This document shows, piece after piece, positions 9,263-18,406 of a stretch of 64,000 nt of DNA. A program made the position numbers and the translations under genes. The stretch covers positions 310,001 through 374,000 of the forward strand of contig NZ_LXFV01000001.1 in assembly GCF_002847345.1 (NCBI RefSeq), in the 5' to 3' direction. The stretch is from Pectobacterium peruviense (GTDB lineage Bacteria; Pseudomonadota; Gammaproteobacteria; Enterobacterales; Enterobacteriaceae). The notes below the pieces were generated by a model. The model was not told the origin of the DNA, searched no databases, and saw nothing but the letters and a program-made list of their open reading frames with translations. How positions within the stretch are numbered: the first letter of the stretch is position 1; each line of letters begins with the position of its first letter.

Positions 9263-10480
9263 GTGATTGCCGACGGTCAACCAGGACACATCGATCAAAT
9301 CAAACAAATTAATGCCGGTGCAGTTTATCGGCTGATCGATAAGTACGGCCCGATATCACGTATCGAACTGTCCAAACGCGCTCAGCTCGCGCCCGCCAGT
9401 ATAACCAAAATCGTTCGCGAACTGCTGGAAGCTCATCTGGTACAGGAAACTGAATATCAGGATGTCGGCAGCAGAGGGCGTCCCGCTATCGGCCTGATTC
9501 TAGATACCCAAGCCTGGCACTACCTTTCTGCACGCATCAGCCACAATACCCTGTTATTGGCGCTGCGCGATCTCAGCAGTAAGCTGGTTGTGGAAGAAGA
9601 GATCCCGCTTCCCGCAGAAGCCCCGCAGCCGTTGCTTGACCGTATTCTGAATGAAATCGACCAGTTTTTTATTCGTCACCAAAAACGGCTGGAGCGATTA
9701 ACAGCAATCGCAATTACTGCGCCAGGTATGATTGATGCCAGCAAGGGCATTATTCATCGGATGCCGTTTTATGACGTTGAGGAAATGCCGATTGGCCCTG
9801 CACTAGCACAGCGCACAGGGCTGCCAGTGTATTTGCAGCACGACATCTGTGCCTGGACGATGGCTGAAGCGTTATACGGTGCCTCACGCGATTGTCAAAA
9901 TGTGATTCAGGTGGTGATCGACCATAACGTCGGTGCGGGCGTGATTACCGGAGGACGCATTCTGCACGCTGGGAGTCGGAATCTGGTCGAGATCGGGCAC
10001 ACGCAGGTCGATCCTTATGGCAAGCGTTGCTACTGCGGCAATCACGGCTGTCTGGAAACCGTCGCCAGCACGGAAAACATGCTGGAGTTGGCACAGCAAC
10101 GCATGAATACGTCCATGAGTTCGCTTTTGCACGGTTCACCACTCAGCGTGGAAAGCCTGTGTGACGCTGCACTCAAGGGCGATCAGTTAGCCAAAGATAT
10201 CATTAATGATGTCGGTAATAACGTGGGTCGAATTGTCGCCATCATGGTGAACCTCTTCAATCCCGATAAAATTCTGGTCGGTTCCCCTCTGAATAAAGCG
10301 GCCAGTATTTTACATCCCGCCATTTTAGGCTGCATTCAACAGCAATCATTCCCACCCTACAGCCACAATATCCAGGTAGAAGCGACCCAATTCTACAATC
10401 AGGGCACAATGCCCGGTGCCGCACTGGTAAAAGACTCGCTCTACAACGGCTCACTGCTGGTTAAATTGTTGCAGGGATAA
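9263..10480 (+). CDS. mlc: Glucose-responsive ROK-family repressor Mlc
   Basis: The 405-residue protein matches E. coli Mlc (406). It represses pts and other sugar-uptake genes and is titrated to the membrane by dephosphorylated EIICB-Glc during glucose transport. The helix-turn-helix lies at about residues 28-58 (ISRIELSKRAQLAPASITKI). The ROK domain follows, with the zinc-binding CYCGNHGCLE near 256-265. The start is GTG with TAGGAG seven bases upstream. bioD follows, as in E. coli. An Mlc-type operator and a truncated ERIC element lie upstream. Confidence 0.97.
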   Translation: MIADGQPGHIDQIKQINAGAVYRLIDKYGPISRIELSKRAQLAPASITKIVRELLEAHLVQETEYQDVGSRGRPAIGLILDTQAWHYLSARISHNTLLLALRDLSSKLVVEEEIPLPAEAPQPLLDRILNEIDQFFIRHQKRLERLTAIAITAPGMIDASKGIIHRMPFYDVEEMPIGPALAQRTGLPVYLQHDICAWTMAEALYGASRDCQNVIQVVIDHNVGAGVITGGRILHAGSRNLVEIGHTQVDPYGKRCYCGNHGCLETVASTENMLELAQQRMNTSMSSLLHGSPLSVESLCDAALKGDQLAKDIINDVGNNVGRIVAIMVNLFNPDKILVGSPLNKAASILHPAILGCIQQQSFPPYSHNIQVEATQFYNQGTMPGAALVKDSLYNGSLLVKLLQG

Positions 10481-10613
10481 CCATAAAGACGTAGAGCAAC
10501 AAAACATTGCGCTAACGCAAACCGCCCGAATGAGGCATAGCCTAGACTTTCACGCTTGGAAAGCATTTTAGCTGTGCTTGTTTTTTGGTATTCAGGTGGT
10601 CTGGAGTTATCCC

Positions 10614-11279
10614 ATGTTGAAACGTATTTTTGTCACTGGTACTGATACCGCCGTTGGCAAAACAGTGGTATCCAAGGCGCTACTGCAAAAACTGGCGCTG
10701 GCAGGCAAATCGGTTGCAGGCTACAAACCGATAGCAAAAGGGTGCGAAGAGACGGAAGCGGGCCTGCGTAATAAAGATGCACTGCTGCTACAAGCGGCCT
10801 CCACGCTGGAACTGCCCTATAACATGGTTAACCCTATCGCACTGCGAGAAGATGAAATCAGCGCCAGTGAAGGCACCATTGATTACTGTGCGATGACGCA
10901 AGGCCTGCGCCACATGAGCGAGGTGGCTGACATCGTAGTGGTTGAAGGCACCGGTGGATGGCGGACCGTCATGAACGATCTGCGGCCGTATTCCGAATGG
11001 GTGGTACAGGAACAGCTGCCTGTCGTGCTGGTTGTTGGCATCAAGCTGGGTTGTATCAGCCATGCGCTGCTGACAGCGCAGGCGATCATCAACGATGGTT
11101 TACCGCTGGTTGGCTGGGCGGCTAATCGTATTAATCCCGGACTGGCAAATTACGCAGAAATTATTAACGTTCTGCGGAAGAAAATCCCGGCACCGCAAAT
11201 AGGTGAACTGCCTTATTTACCGCGTGCCGAACAGCGGGACCTCTCGTCTTATATCGATCTTTCTGCCGTCAGCTATTAA
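10614..11279 (+). CDS. bioD: Dethiobiotin synthase (BioD2 type)
   Basis: This cytoplasmic enzyme uses ATP and CO2 to close the ureido ring of 7,8-diaminopelargonate, giving dethiobiotin for biotin synthesis. The P-loop GTDTAVGKT is at about residues 8-16 and VVEGTGGW near 107-114. I chose the internal ATG at 10614 (221 residues) because MLKRIFVTGTDT is the conserved N-terminus and GGAG lies upstream; a longer TTG start at 10578 is not supported. This position after mlc matches the second E. coli copy (ynfK/bioD2), separate from the bioABFCD operon. Confidence 0.93.
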   Translation: MLKRIFVTGTDTAVGKTVVSKALLQKLALAGKSVAGYKPIAKGCEETEAGLRNKDALLLQAASTLELPYNMVNPIALREDEISASEGTIDYCAMTQGLRHMSEVADIVVVEGTGGWRTVMNDLRPYSEWVVQEQLPVVLVVGIKLGCISHALLTAQAIINDGLPLVGWAANRINPGLANYAEIINVLRKKIPAPQIGELPYLPRAEQRDLSSYIDLSAVSY

Positions 11280-11293
11280 TTTCGGTTGTCCTC

Positions 11294-11325
11294 TATTCCC
11301 GCATCTCTGCGGGAATAAATTTTCT
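11294..11325 (+). terminator. Terminator after bioD
   Basis: A perfect ten-base stem (TATTCCCGCA and TGCGGGAATA) around TCTC is followed by AATTTTCT. It separates bioD from the next gene. Confidence 0.8.
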
Positions 11326-11381
11326 CCGCCACGCCACCTGTTATACTCACAGGCAGTTTTTCTTCTTATCCTGAAAATATA

Positions 11382-12854
11382 ATGAAAACAGAGAATAACC
11401 AGAAACAAACACCTGTTCCACATCGCCATTGGATTCTAATCGCCTGTATGTTGGCCATGTTTACGGCGGCGATTGAAGTGACAATTGTCGCCACAGCGCT
11501 ACCTACCATCATCGCGGATTTAGGTGGATTCTCACTATTAGGTTGGGTCTTTGCGGGTTATTTACTGACGCAGTCGATCAGCATCCCGATTTATGGCCGA
11601 TTGGCCGATCTCTATGGTCGTAAAAAGATTTTCTTCTTCGGCATGGTGGTATTCCTGCTGGGATCGATTCTGTGCGGATTCTCGACGCAGATGGGTTGGC
11701 TGATTGTCTTCCGCACCTTGCAGGGGTTGGGCGCAGGGGCGATTACACCGATTGCATTCACCATTGTTGCCGATGTTTACAGCTCAACCGAACGACCTAA
11801 AATACAAGGCTATTTGTCCAGCGTGTGGGGCGTTTCCGCCATTATCGGCCCGTTGTTGGGGGCGTTTATTGTGCAACACTTCAACTGGGCGTTGGTCTTC
11901 TGGGTCAATGTACCGATTGGGCTATTTTCTATCTTCCTGCTGGCTCGCTATCTGCCGACGATCAATGCCGTTCGTCAGCACCAGTTGGACTGGACGGGCG
12001 CGTTCTATCTGGTGGTGTCCGTTGCCAGTTTGCTGATGGCACTGCTACAGGCTGAGGTATTTGGCTATTGGGTGATTCCGCTACTTGCGCTCTCTGTTGT
12101 GGGCGGCATTCTGCTGGTTCGACAAGAAAAGCGTACACAGGAGCCGCTGTTTCCGCTGGCACTGTGGCGTAATCGTGTCATTATCGCCGGTAATCTCGGC
12201 GGATTAGTCGTCGGTGCAGCGATGATGGGCGTGAGCGCCTTTTTGCCGACGTTTATTCAGGGCGTGATGGGGAGAACCCCATTGGAAGCTGGCAGCATAT
12301 TGGCGATGATGTCGATTGGCTGGCCGCTGGCAAGTACGCTGAGCGGGCGGTTAATGCTGTGGACGTCTTATCGGTTTACGGCGATGGCCGGCGGTATTGT
12401 ACTGATTATCGGTAGCCTGACATTGTTAACGGTTCAACCGGACAGCAATCTTATGTGGGCGCGGCTAGCCGCATTCTTGATCGGTTCGGGAATGGGACTG
12501 AGCAGCACCACGTTTCTGGTATCGATACAAAACTCGGTGGACTACTCCATTCGTGGCATTGCGACAGCCTCCGCCATGTTTACCCGAATGCTGGGTTCTG
12601 CGCTGGGAACGGCAATTCTTGGCGCCACGTTGAACATCAATCTGCACTGGCGATTACCGGAAGTGAGCGATCCTCTCCAGACGCTCATGGATCCGGCCAA
12701 GCGCATCCTGCTGAGCGTAAATCAGCTCGATACGATGGCATCGCAGGTCGCGTCGTCAATCCACGGCGTATTTATCGTTTCTGCACTCATCGCGGCAATC
12801 ACACTGTTTTCCGCCAGAATGATCCCCGCGAGCCAACGCCCAGGACAGACGTAA
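11382..12854 (+). CDS. MFS multidrug exporter, DHA2 (14-helix) family
   Basis: The 490-residue protein has about fourteen hydrophobic helices, the mark of DHA2/EmrB-QacA proton antiporters that export drugs and hydrophobic compounds through the inner membrane. Motif C-like GVSAIIGPLLGAF lies near residues 150-162 and the motif A loop GRLADLYGRKK near 73-83. The first helix has AAIEVTIVATALPTI, typical of this family. No membrane-fusion partner such as EmrA is next to it, so it probably acts alone. A hairpin terminator follows at 12879. Confidence 0.9.
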   Translation: MKTENNQKQTPVPHRHWILIACMLAMFTAAIEVTIVATALPTIIADLGGFSLLGWVFAGYLLTQSISIPIYGRLADLYGRKKIFFFGMVVFLLGSILCGFSTQMGWLIVFRTLQGLGAGAITPIAFTIVADVYSSTERPKIQGYLSSVWGVSAIIGPLLGAFIVQHFNWALVFWVNVPIGLFSIFLLARYLPTINAVRQHQLDWTGAFYLVVSVASLLMALLQAEVFGYWVIPLLALSVVGGILLVRQEKRTQEPLFPLALWRNRVIIAGNLGGLVVGAAMMGVSAFLPTFIQGVMGRTPLEAGSILAMMSIGWPLASTLSGRLMLWTSYRFTAMAGGIVLIIGSLTLLTVQPDSNLMWARLAAFLIGSGMGLSSTTFLVSIQNSVDYSIRGIATASAMFTRMLGSALGTAILGATLNINLHWRLPEVSDPLQTLMDPAKRILLSVNQLDTMASQVASSIHGVFIVSALIAAITLFSARMIPASQRPGQT

Positions 12855-12878
12855 GCCAGACAGAAATAACAGCAAAAG

Positions 12879-12900
12879 AAAAGGCGCGAAAGCGCCTTTT
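12879..12900. terminator. Bidirectional terminator between convergent genes
   Basis: A perfect stem AAAAGGCGC and GCGCCTTTT closes on a GAAA tetraloop. The A and T tracts make it work in both directions, for the DHA2 exporter on the plus strand and the DUF1161 gene on the minus strand. Confidence 0.9.
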
Positions 12901-12919
12901 GAACATCCAGAGGAGGAGA

Positions 12920-13219
12920 TTATGGTGTTGTTGTCGGTTGGCCTTCTGCTGGCGCAGGTGCGTTTTCAGTATTAGCTTCACCATCGGCATGACGGGTGTA
13001 AACAATCTTGTGTGAATCACTCTCGCAGTGACCAACCACCTGACCACCGGCCTGATTCACCTGGTCGTTCGGTACAATATCCAGCGTAAAACCGGATTCT
13101 GGCACACCATTGGCGATGATTTTCTGGGTAATATCGGCTTTCACACTCTCGCAAGACGCCTGTGCGGCCAACGGCGCAACCAGGAATAACGCCGCACCAA
13201 AAATGACGGTCTTTTTCAT
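12920..13219 (-). CDS. Periplasmic DUF1161 family protein (YnfD-like)
   Basis: The 99-residue protein has a cleavable signal peptide (cut after about residue 21, AQA) and two cysteines in the mature part that could form a disulfide. The core SCESVKADITQKIIANGVPESGFTLD and the later GHCES block fit DUF1161, known from E. coli YnfD. The tail is rich in Ala, Pro and Thr and probably disordered. AAAAGGATC precedes the ATG. No function is established. Confidence 0.82.
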   Translation of the reverse strand: MKKTVIFGAALFLVAPLAAQASCESVKADITQKIIANGVPESGFTLDIVPNDQVNQAGGQVVGHCESDSHKIVYTRHADGEANTENAPAPAEGQPTTTP

Positions 13220-13323
13220 CTTTTGATCCTTTTCTCTGAAAAAAGTCTCTTTGAGTATATCAAACGATGAAGATAACGCGAAAAAGCAGCGGAATCAGGC
13301 CGTCAATGACAGCCCATATAGAC

Positions 13324-13938
13324 TTAAACACAGGGGCCAGTGGCACAACCGTACATCATAAACAGCGGAAAAAGGATAACGGCCGGAATCATGAGAGGAG
13401 CAAGCAGTACTTCTTTACCCGAGTTATCGCTGCTATTGATTACAACGGGGATCGGCTGCGGCAAGCGTCCATTGTCTGTCGGGCTGACCAGCGAACCTTC
13501 TTTCTTACTGAACGTGCCTTTCGCGCTAAACGTGACTTCGCCTTTTCCCATCGTCGTGGGAATTTGGGCGGCGTAGAGCTCGCGTAAATCGACTTCCTGC
13601 TCCTTGGTTAGTCGGCGAGTATCAATCATGTTTTTATAGCTCGCATAGACTTGACCATTATTATGGAGAGAAAAATCGACCCTTACACCCATGATGATGT
13701 CTTTATAATCGCGATAAAACGCGTAATAGTCCTGATACTCCTTTTGCGTTCTTGCGTCGGGGAATGTGTAAACGTAGGTATTGGACTCAGCGATAAGCGT
13801 CCCGTTGTTATTGGCGATATGCGTGATGTTGTCTGTTTCTGGATACGTGCTTGCGCATGAACTGACCAACAAGCACATGATCAGCAGACCCCACGGCTTG
13901 ATGTGAAAAGAGCGTGAAAATAGCCGTGCTAAATCCAT
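13324..13938 (-). CDS. Putative lipoprotein of unknown function
   Basis: I do not recognise this gene. The protein of about 204 residues starts with a basic stretch and a hydrophobic segment ending in the lipobox LVSSC, so it should be lipid-anchored. The middle has aromatic-rich YQDYYAFYRDYKDI, and near the C-terminus is a second hydrophobic stretch (LLAPLMIPAVILFPLFMMYG) that could be a membrane segment. I prefer the ATG at 13938 because AGGA lies five bases upstream; starts at 13944 and 13959 are possible. Confidence 0.65.
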   Translation of the reverse strand: MDLARLFSRSFHIKPWGLLIMCLLVSSCASTYPETDNITHIANNNGTLIAESNTYVYTFPDARTQKEYQDYYAFYRDYKDIIMGVRVDFSLHNNGQVYASYKNMIDTRRLTKEQEVDLRELYAAQIPTTMGKGEVTFSAKGTFSKKEGSLVSPTDNGRLPQPIPVVINSSDNSGKEVLLAPLMIPAVILFPLFMMYGCATGPCV

Positions 13939-14068
13939 ATTCATCCTGATGCACTCCATTTGGGATAAAAACGTGTGTTGCTACGGTATAGCGATAATCA
14001 TTGAATGTTACGGTGACGTCATCTTCGGATACAGGTTAATGCGCTGCAATACGAAGATAAAAGGGGAA

Positions 14069-14090
14069 ACCCACGCCAGAAGGCGTGGGT
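14069..14090 (-). terminator. Terminator after ynfB
   Basis: A perfect nine-base stem (ACCCACGCC and GGCGTGGGT) is followed on the minus strand by TTCCCCTTTT, just past the ynfB stop codon. Confidence 0.8.
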
Positions 14091-14096
14091 AAAGAA

Positions 14097-14447
14097 TCAT
14101 GGATTAACTGGACGACCGGTGCGACGATCGAGGCAGCGATCGGTTGTGTTTTCCCAGTAAGCATTGACGTTATAGCTTGCGTTACATTTCTCACGCCCAT
14201 CAATGGATTTTTCAGTTTTATCGAATTCTTTCTCAACGCGGTTATTAACTTTATTACGCAGCGAGCGGGTTGAATCCCATTGCTCTTTGCTTTGACGCGC
14301 CGCTTCTTTCGACAACGCGCTGTCGCCAGAGTCGACAATGATATGGCGCGTATCAGCCAGTGCGGCAGGCTGCCAGGCAGCAGAAGCGATAACTAGAGAA
14401 AGCGGGATGAAGGCCCGAATCAAAGAGGAAAAGGAGTAGTGGTTCAT
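14097..14447 (-). CDS. ynfB: DUF1283 family periplasmic protein YnfB
   Basis: The 116-residue protein has a signal peptide (about residues 1-31, cut after ALA). Its mature part strongly resembles E. coli YnfB: IVDSGDSA, EQWDSTRSLRNKVNNRVEKE and a C-terminal DRCLDRRTGRPVNP. Two cysteines near residues 88 and 104 are shared with the E. coli protein and may pair in the periplasm. Function is unknown. AAGGTG lies upstream of the ATG. Confidence 0.9.
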   Translation of the reverse strand: MNHYSFSSLIRAFIPLSLVIASAAWQPAALADTRHIIVDSGDSALSKEAARQSKEQWDSTRSLRNKVNNRVEKEFDKTEKSIDGREKCNASYNVNAYWENTTDRCLDRRTGRPVNP

Positions 14448-14721
14448 GTTTCACCTTGACAGAACGAATGATAAAAACAAACGCCGATGCCGTAAAACGA
14501 TAACAAGCGCACGGCAAGCGATAGACAACAAAAGGCGACCGCCGTTCCCTGTAACCTTCGCGCTTCGTGCAAAACGAAAGGTTGCCTATAAAGATAAGTA
14601 TACATCCTTCGCTTCAACGGCACTATAACCGTGCAACATCGGGTTAAATGCTGTTTGTGACGCCATAGAAAAGGGCATGAAACCACGTTCACACCCTTAA
14701 TTCTCGTCCTGTCGGCGATTA

Positions 14722-15471
14722 TCAGCCTTCGCGATGTACGCTTAACCCTGCAAAAGATTGGCTAACTGGCATCATTTCCAGCGTGTTGATGTTGACGTGC
14801 GCTGGCAGGGTGGCAACCCAGAAAACGGCTTCAGACACATCTTCTGCGGTCAACGGCGTCGTGTTGTCATAGGTTTTGCTGACTTTGTCGTCATTGCCCT
14901 TGAAACGCACGGCTGAGAACTCGGTTCCGCCAACCAGACCGGGTTCGATATTTGTCACACGGATTCGGGTGCCAGACAGATCGGCGCGTAATCCCAGGCT
15001 AAACTGCTGCACGAACGCTTTGCTGGCACCGTATACGTTACCGCCTGCGTATGGCCAATTTCCTGCGGTAGAACCGATGTTAATAACATGACCGATATTG
15101 CGCTCTACCATGTCAGGTAGCAGCGCTCGCGTCATAAAAACCAAGCCTTTGTTATTGGTATCGATCATATTTTCCCAATCGTCTACCGATGCCTTATGTG
15201 CAGGCTCCAGGCCTAGCGCCAGTCCAGCGTTATTCACCAGCACATCAATCGCCCGCCATTCGGCAGGCAGAGAGGCAACGGCCTGCTCAATCGCCTGACG
15301 ATCGCGCACGTCTAATTTTAGCGGATATAACGCATCGCCCAGCTCAGCCTTCAGCGCATCCAGACGTTCCTGACGGCGGCCCGTCGCGATCACTTTATGG
15401 CCCGCGCTAATAAATTTACGGGTAATTGACTCACCAAACCCAGCCGTTGCACCGGTAACAAAAATAATCAT
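14722..15471 (-). CDS. ydfG: NADP-dependent 3-hydroxy acid dehydrogenase YdfG
   Basis: The 249-residue short-chain dehydrogenase oxidises L-allo-threonine, serine and related 3-hydroxy acids with NADP; the E. coli enzyme also reduces malonic semialdehyde. The glycine-rich TGATAGFGE is at residues 6-14, NNAG at about 83-86, and the catalytic Ser/Tyr/Lys triad sits in INIGSTAG and YGASK (about residues 131-151). The family-typical C-terminus HVNINTLEMMPV is intact. GGGAG precedes the ATG. Confidence 0.96.
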   Translation of the reverse strand: MIIFVTGATAGFGESITRKFISAGHKVIATGRRQERLDALKAELGDALYPLKLDVRDRQAIEQAVASLPAEWRAIDVLVNNAGLALGLEPAHKASVDDWENMIDTNNKGLVFMTRALLPDMVERNIGHVINIGSTAGNWPYAGGNVYGASKAFVQQFSLGLRADLSGTRIRVTNIEPGLVGGTEFSAVRFKGNDDKVSKTYDNTTPLTAEDVSEAVFWVATLPAHVNINTLEMMPVSQSFAGLSVHREG

Positions 15472-15677
15472 GCTTTTTTCTCCCTGACCGTTTTCATATT
15501 CTGTTTGTGCCTGATATCGATATAAATAATGAAAGGCATGAGATCATTTAGCCGCGCAATTCCCCGTGGGTCAAGCGTTACTCCGGTTTCAACGATACGG
15601 TTCAGGAATAATTGCCCCTCAGGAAGAGGGGCGGATATCGCGCCATAACAGTGCGACAAGACAGGTATAACGGATAA

Positions 15678-16862
15678 TTAAATCCAGTTCTTGTTACGGA
15701 ATTCTCGCATGGTATCCGCGACCCACTGCATTTCCTGCGGTGTGCCTAGTGAGATACGGCACCAGTTATCCGCCGGAGGAAACGCACGGCCGATCAGCAC
15801 GCCAGCGTCTGCCATATGCTTTTGGTAATCCTTGAGCGGAACGACCAACTGATGGAAAACAAAATTCCCTTCTGACGGCAAGTACGGCAATTTCAGGTCA
15901 TCTAGCGCCTTCAACAAGATTTGACGCGACACATCATTACTCTTTTTACTGTAGGTAATAAATGCCGAGTCGTTCATGGACGCCAGTGCGGCATCCACGC
16001 CGCTAAAGTTAATTTTTTCACCCGCGACATACCGTCCCATCAACGCAATCACGGTGGGATGCGCAACGGCATACCCAACGCGCATACCGGCCATCGCGTG
16101 TATTTTGGAAAAGGTTTTGAGCAGAATAATATTTTCTGCGCCTTGAGTAATCATCGGCGAAATAGAGCGAAAACGTGGGTCATTGACGAATTCGGCGTAG
16201 GCTTCATCGACGATAAACATCGTATTGGCAGGCTTGCTGGCAATCCACGGTTCGATTAAATCCGCAGGCGTAATCGTGCCCGTTGGGTTGTTAGGATTGA
16301 CCAGATAAACAATGGAAGGGCCACTGTAACCCGCAACGGCCGCTTTTAGCCCTTCAATATCGAACGCCCAGTTGTCGAGCATTTTGACTTTTGTGACTTT
16401 CATTCCGGCAATTTTGGCAAAGTGCTCGCCGTCACCGTAGGTTAATTCAGGAATGACCAGTTGCGCATCCAACGATGCGTAGGCTTCAATCGCTGCCCGG
16501 ATGCCCTCGGATGAGCCTGCCGTCAGCAAAATGGAAGGGGCCTCCACCTGATGATGCGCTGCCAGTTTATTGCCAAGCATCAAAATTTCATTCTTTGCGT
16601 AGCGGTTGGCTTTCACCACCGCATCACGTGCGGCGGCTTGCGCCTTGGGTGACATCCCCAGTGGATTCTCATTGAAGTTAATACGGATTGGGTTATCGGC
16701 CGACGGTGCGGTAAATGCTGCGCTCTCAGGCTGTGTCTCGGCAAACACTCGCGAACTTAATCCTGTGGTTACCGCAGCCGTCCCCAGCAAGGCGCCAGAA
16801 AGTTTTAATAATGCTCTGCGTTTCGGGTTTAACACGTCGCTTTCATTGATTAAAAAATTCAT
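15678..16862 (-). CDS. Tat-exported HisC-like PLP aminotransferase
   Basis: This class I/II aminotransferase resembles histidinol-phosphate aminotransferase (HisC). Visible sites are NPNNPTG near residue 190, IVDEAYAEF near 216-224 and the PLP-lysine segment KTFSKIHAMAGMR near 250-262. Unlike housekeeping HisC it begins with PKRRALLKLSG and a hydrophobic stretch ending in VFA (about residue 41), a twin-arginine signal peptide. That implies the PLP-loaded enzyme is exported folded to the periplasm. The ATG at 16862 has AAGGAGAG upstream. It stands alone, so its substrate is unknown. Confidence 0.85.
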   Translation of the reverse strand: MNFLINESDVLNPKRRALLKLSGALLGTAAVTTGLSSRVFAETQPESAAFTAPSADNPIRINFNENPLGMSPKAQAAARDAVVKANRYAKNEILMLGNKLAAHHQVEAPSILLTAGSSEGIRAAIEAYASLDAQLVIPELTYGDGEHFAKIAGMKVTKVKMLDNWAFDIEGLKAAVAGYSGPSIVYLVNPNNPTGTITPADLIEPWIASKPANTMFIVDEAYAEFVNDPRFRSISPMITQGAENIILLKTFSKIHAMAGMRVGYAVAHPTVIALMGRYVAGEKINFSGVDAALASMNDSAFITYSKKSNDVSRQILLKALDDLKLPYLPSEGNFVFHQLVVPLKDYQKHMADAGVLIGRAFPPADNWCRISLGTPQEMQWVADTMREFRNKNWI

Positions 16863-17158
16863 CAAAACACTCTCCTTAGTTACATAATGACAGGAGAGCT
16901 AAAGCATAAAGCGCGCCAGTTTTCCCAATCGCTCGATCTCTAATACCTTGTCAAATAGATGAAATAATATTTTCTTACGACAAGTTTTCCCGTATGGCGG
17001 GAAATTTCACCTTTATTGCGTATCGATCAAAGGTAAAAAAAATTGATTTATTCATCAGGTGATTAAATCAAAGGATCGGTGTTACTTATGCAAGAGATCC
17101 ATCATGACGCATAAAATGATGCATCATGATGCGCTTGCCCTACGAGATAGCGATTGAG
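16863..17158. other. AT-rich intergenic region with a small palindrome
   Basis: About 296 bp between the gpgS 3' end and the aminotransferase start. It should carry the aminotransferase promoter. A perfect 12-bp palindrome ATGATGCATCAT is at 17116-17127, next to a similar CATCATGA at about 17102. No gene is seen. Confidence 0.5.
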
Positions 17159-18376
17159 TCACGCTTCCTGATTGTCGGCTTCTACCGCAGCGTACAACCG
17201 GTCAAGAATATCGGGAAAAGCAGACTGCACGCGGTTCCAGCTCGGTACAAACGGTTTATCACCTGGACTATCGCTGAAGGCATGGCCGGAAAAGGTGATC
17301 ACATCGGAAAACAACTCCACAGCCGACTCTTCTTTATGGCGGTCAAAACTCAGGCCGTTCATACGGGCATCGTGTTCGAAGGCATCGATCATATCAAGAG
17401 CGGTGCGATAGTAGGTCGCACGCAGGACACGGAAAGAATCTGTGGTGATATTCACACCAAGAATGGCCAGCTTGCGATACAGCGCTTTTGTGATATCCGC
17501 CGCCATGCGCTGCAATCCTGCGTTCGGATCGTCTTCAGACATCGGCTGATGTTTATGGTCGTAGCGATCCGCAATGTCTACCTGACAAATACGGCGAGTT
17601 GCTGTTCCTCGATGGATCTCTGATAGCACACCAATCTCCAGTCCCCAATCGCTTGGAATGCGCAGGTTATTCAGGATTGCGGTGCGCATCGCAAATTCGC
17701 CGGAAAGTGGATAACGGTAACTGCGCATGTAATCCAGATAGTCGGAATGACCGTAGACCTTTTGCAGCGATTTCAGTAACGGATAAACCAGTAGGCGTCC
17801 CACGCGGCCATTCAGTTTTCCCTCAGCAACGCGGGCGTAATAGCCTTTGCAGAAGTCGTAACTGAAGTGCGGATTCGCCACAGGATAGAGTAGGCGAGCC
17901 AACATCGCACGATCATAGGTGACAATGTCACAATCGTGTAAGGCGACACAGGCAGAGCGACGCGATGCCAGCGTGTAACCGACGCAAAACCAGACGTTTC
18001 TGCCCTTGCCAGGCTCACGCGGTGCCAGCGATTTTTCTGCCAACTCGTCGCTGAGTGCTTTTAGTCGCGGGCCATCGTTCCACAGAATACGGTGCCGCTG
18101 CGGTAGACGAGAGAAAAATTCTCGGGCGTAAAGAAACTGTTCTCGATCGGCGCGATCCAGCCCAATCACAATTTCGCCAAGGTAAGAAACCTGGGATAGC
18201 TGCTCGATAATGTGGCTCAGCGCAGGACCTTCCAGCTCAGAATAGAGCGATGGCAAAATCAGTCCCATGCTGTTTTGCCCGGAAAATACCTGAAGTTCAT
18301 ACTCCAACTCTTCCGTACGTCTCTGAGTGAGATTGTGAAAATTGGTAATGATGCCATCTTGATAAAATTCGCTCAT
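17159..18376 (-). CDS. gpgS: Glucosyl-3-phosphoglycerate synthase
   Basis: A family-81-type retaining glycosyltransferase of about 405 residues. It is expected to transfer glucose from an NDP-glucose to 3-phosphoglycerate, the first step to glucosylglycerate, a compatible solute known in soft-rot enterics. The NDP-sugar and metal motif is ALHDCDIVTYD near residues 135-145. The next gene upstream in the operon encodes the matching phosphatase, which supports the role. I chose ATG 18376 because GGGAG lies six bases upstream; an earlier ATG at 18406 abuts the previous stop but has no ribosome site. A mannosyl donor cannot be excluded. Confidence 0.85.
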   Translation of the reverse strand: MSEFYQDGIITNFHNLTQRRTEELEYELQVFSGQNSMGLILPSLYSELEGPALSHIIEQLSQVSYLGEIVIGLDRADREQFLYAREFFSRLPQRHRILWNDGPRLKALSDELAEKSLAPREPGKGRNVWFCVGYTLASRRSACVALHDCDIVTYDRAMLARLLYPVANPHFSYDFCKGYYARVAEGKLNGRVGRLLVYPLLKSLQKVYGHSDYLDYMRSYRYPLSGEFAMRTAILNNLRIPSDWGLEIGVLSEIHRGTATRRICQVDIADRYDHKHQPMSEDDPNAGLQRMAADITKALYRKLAILGVNITTDSFRVLRATYYRTALDMIDAFEHDARMNGLSFDRHKEESAVELFSDVITFSGHAFSDSPGDKPFVPSWNRVQSAFPDILDRLYAAVEADNQEA

Positions 18377-18406
18377 CGTGTGCTCCCATACCATCTTGTG
18401 GCTCAT

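Noticed and set aside
15468..15659. 63-residue open frame overlapping the ydfG start by four bases
   Set aside because: No ribosome site, no family likeness and no signal; it reads through ydfG's promoter region.
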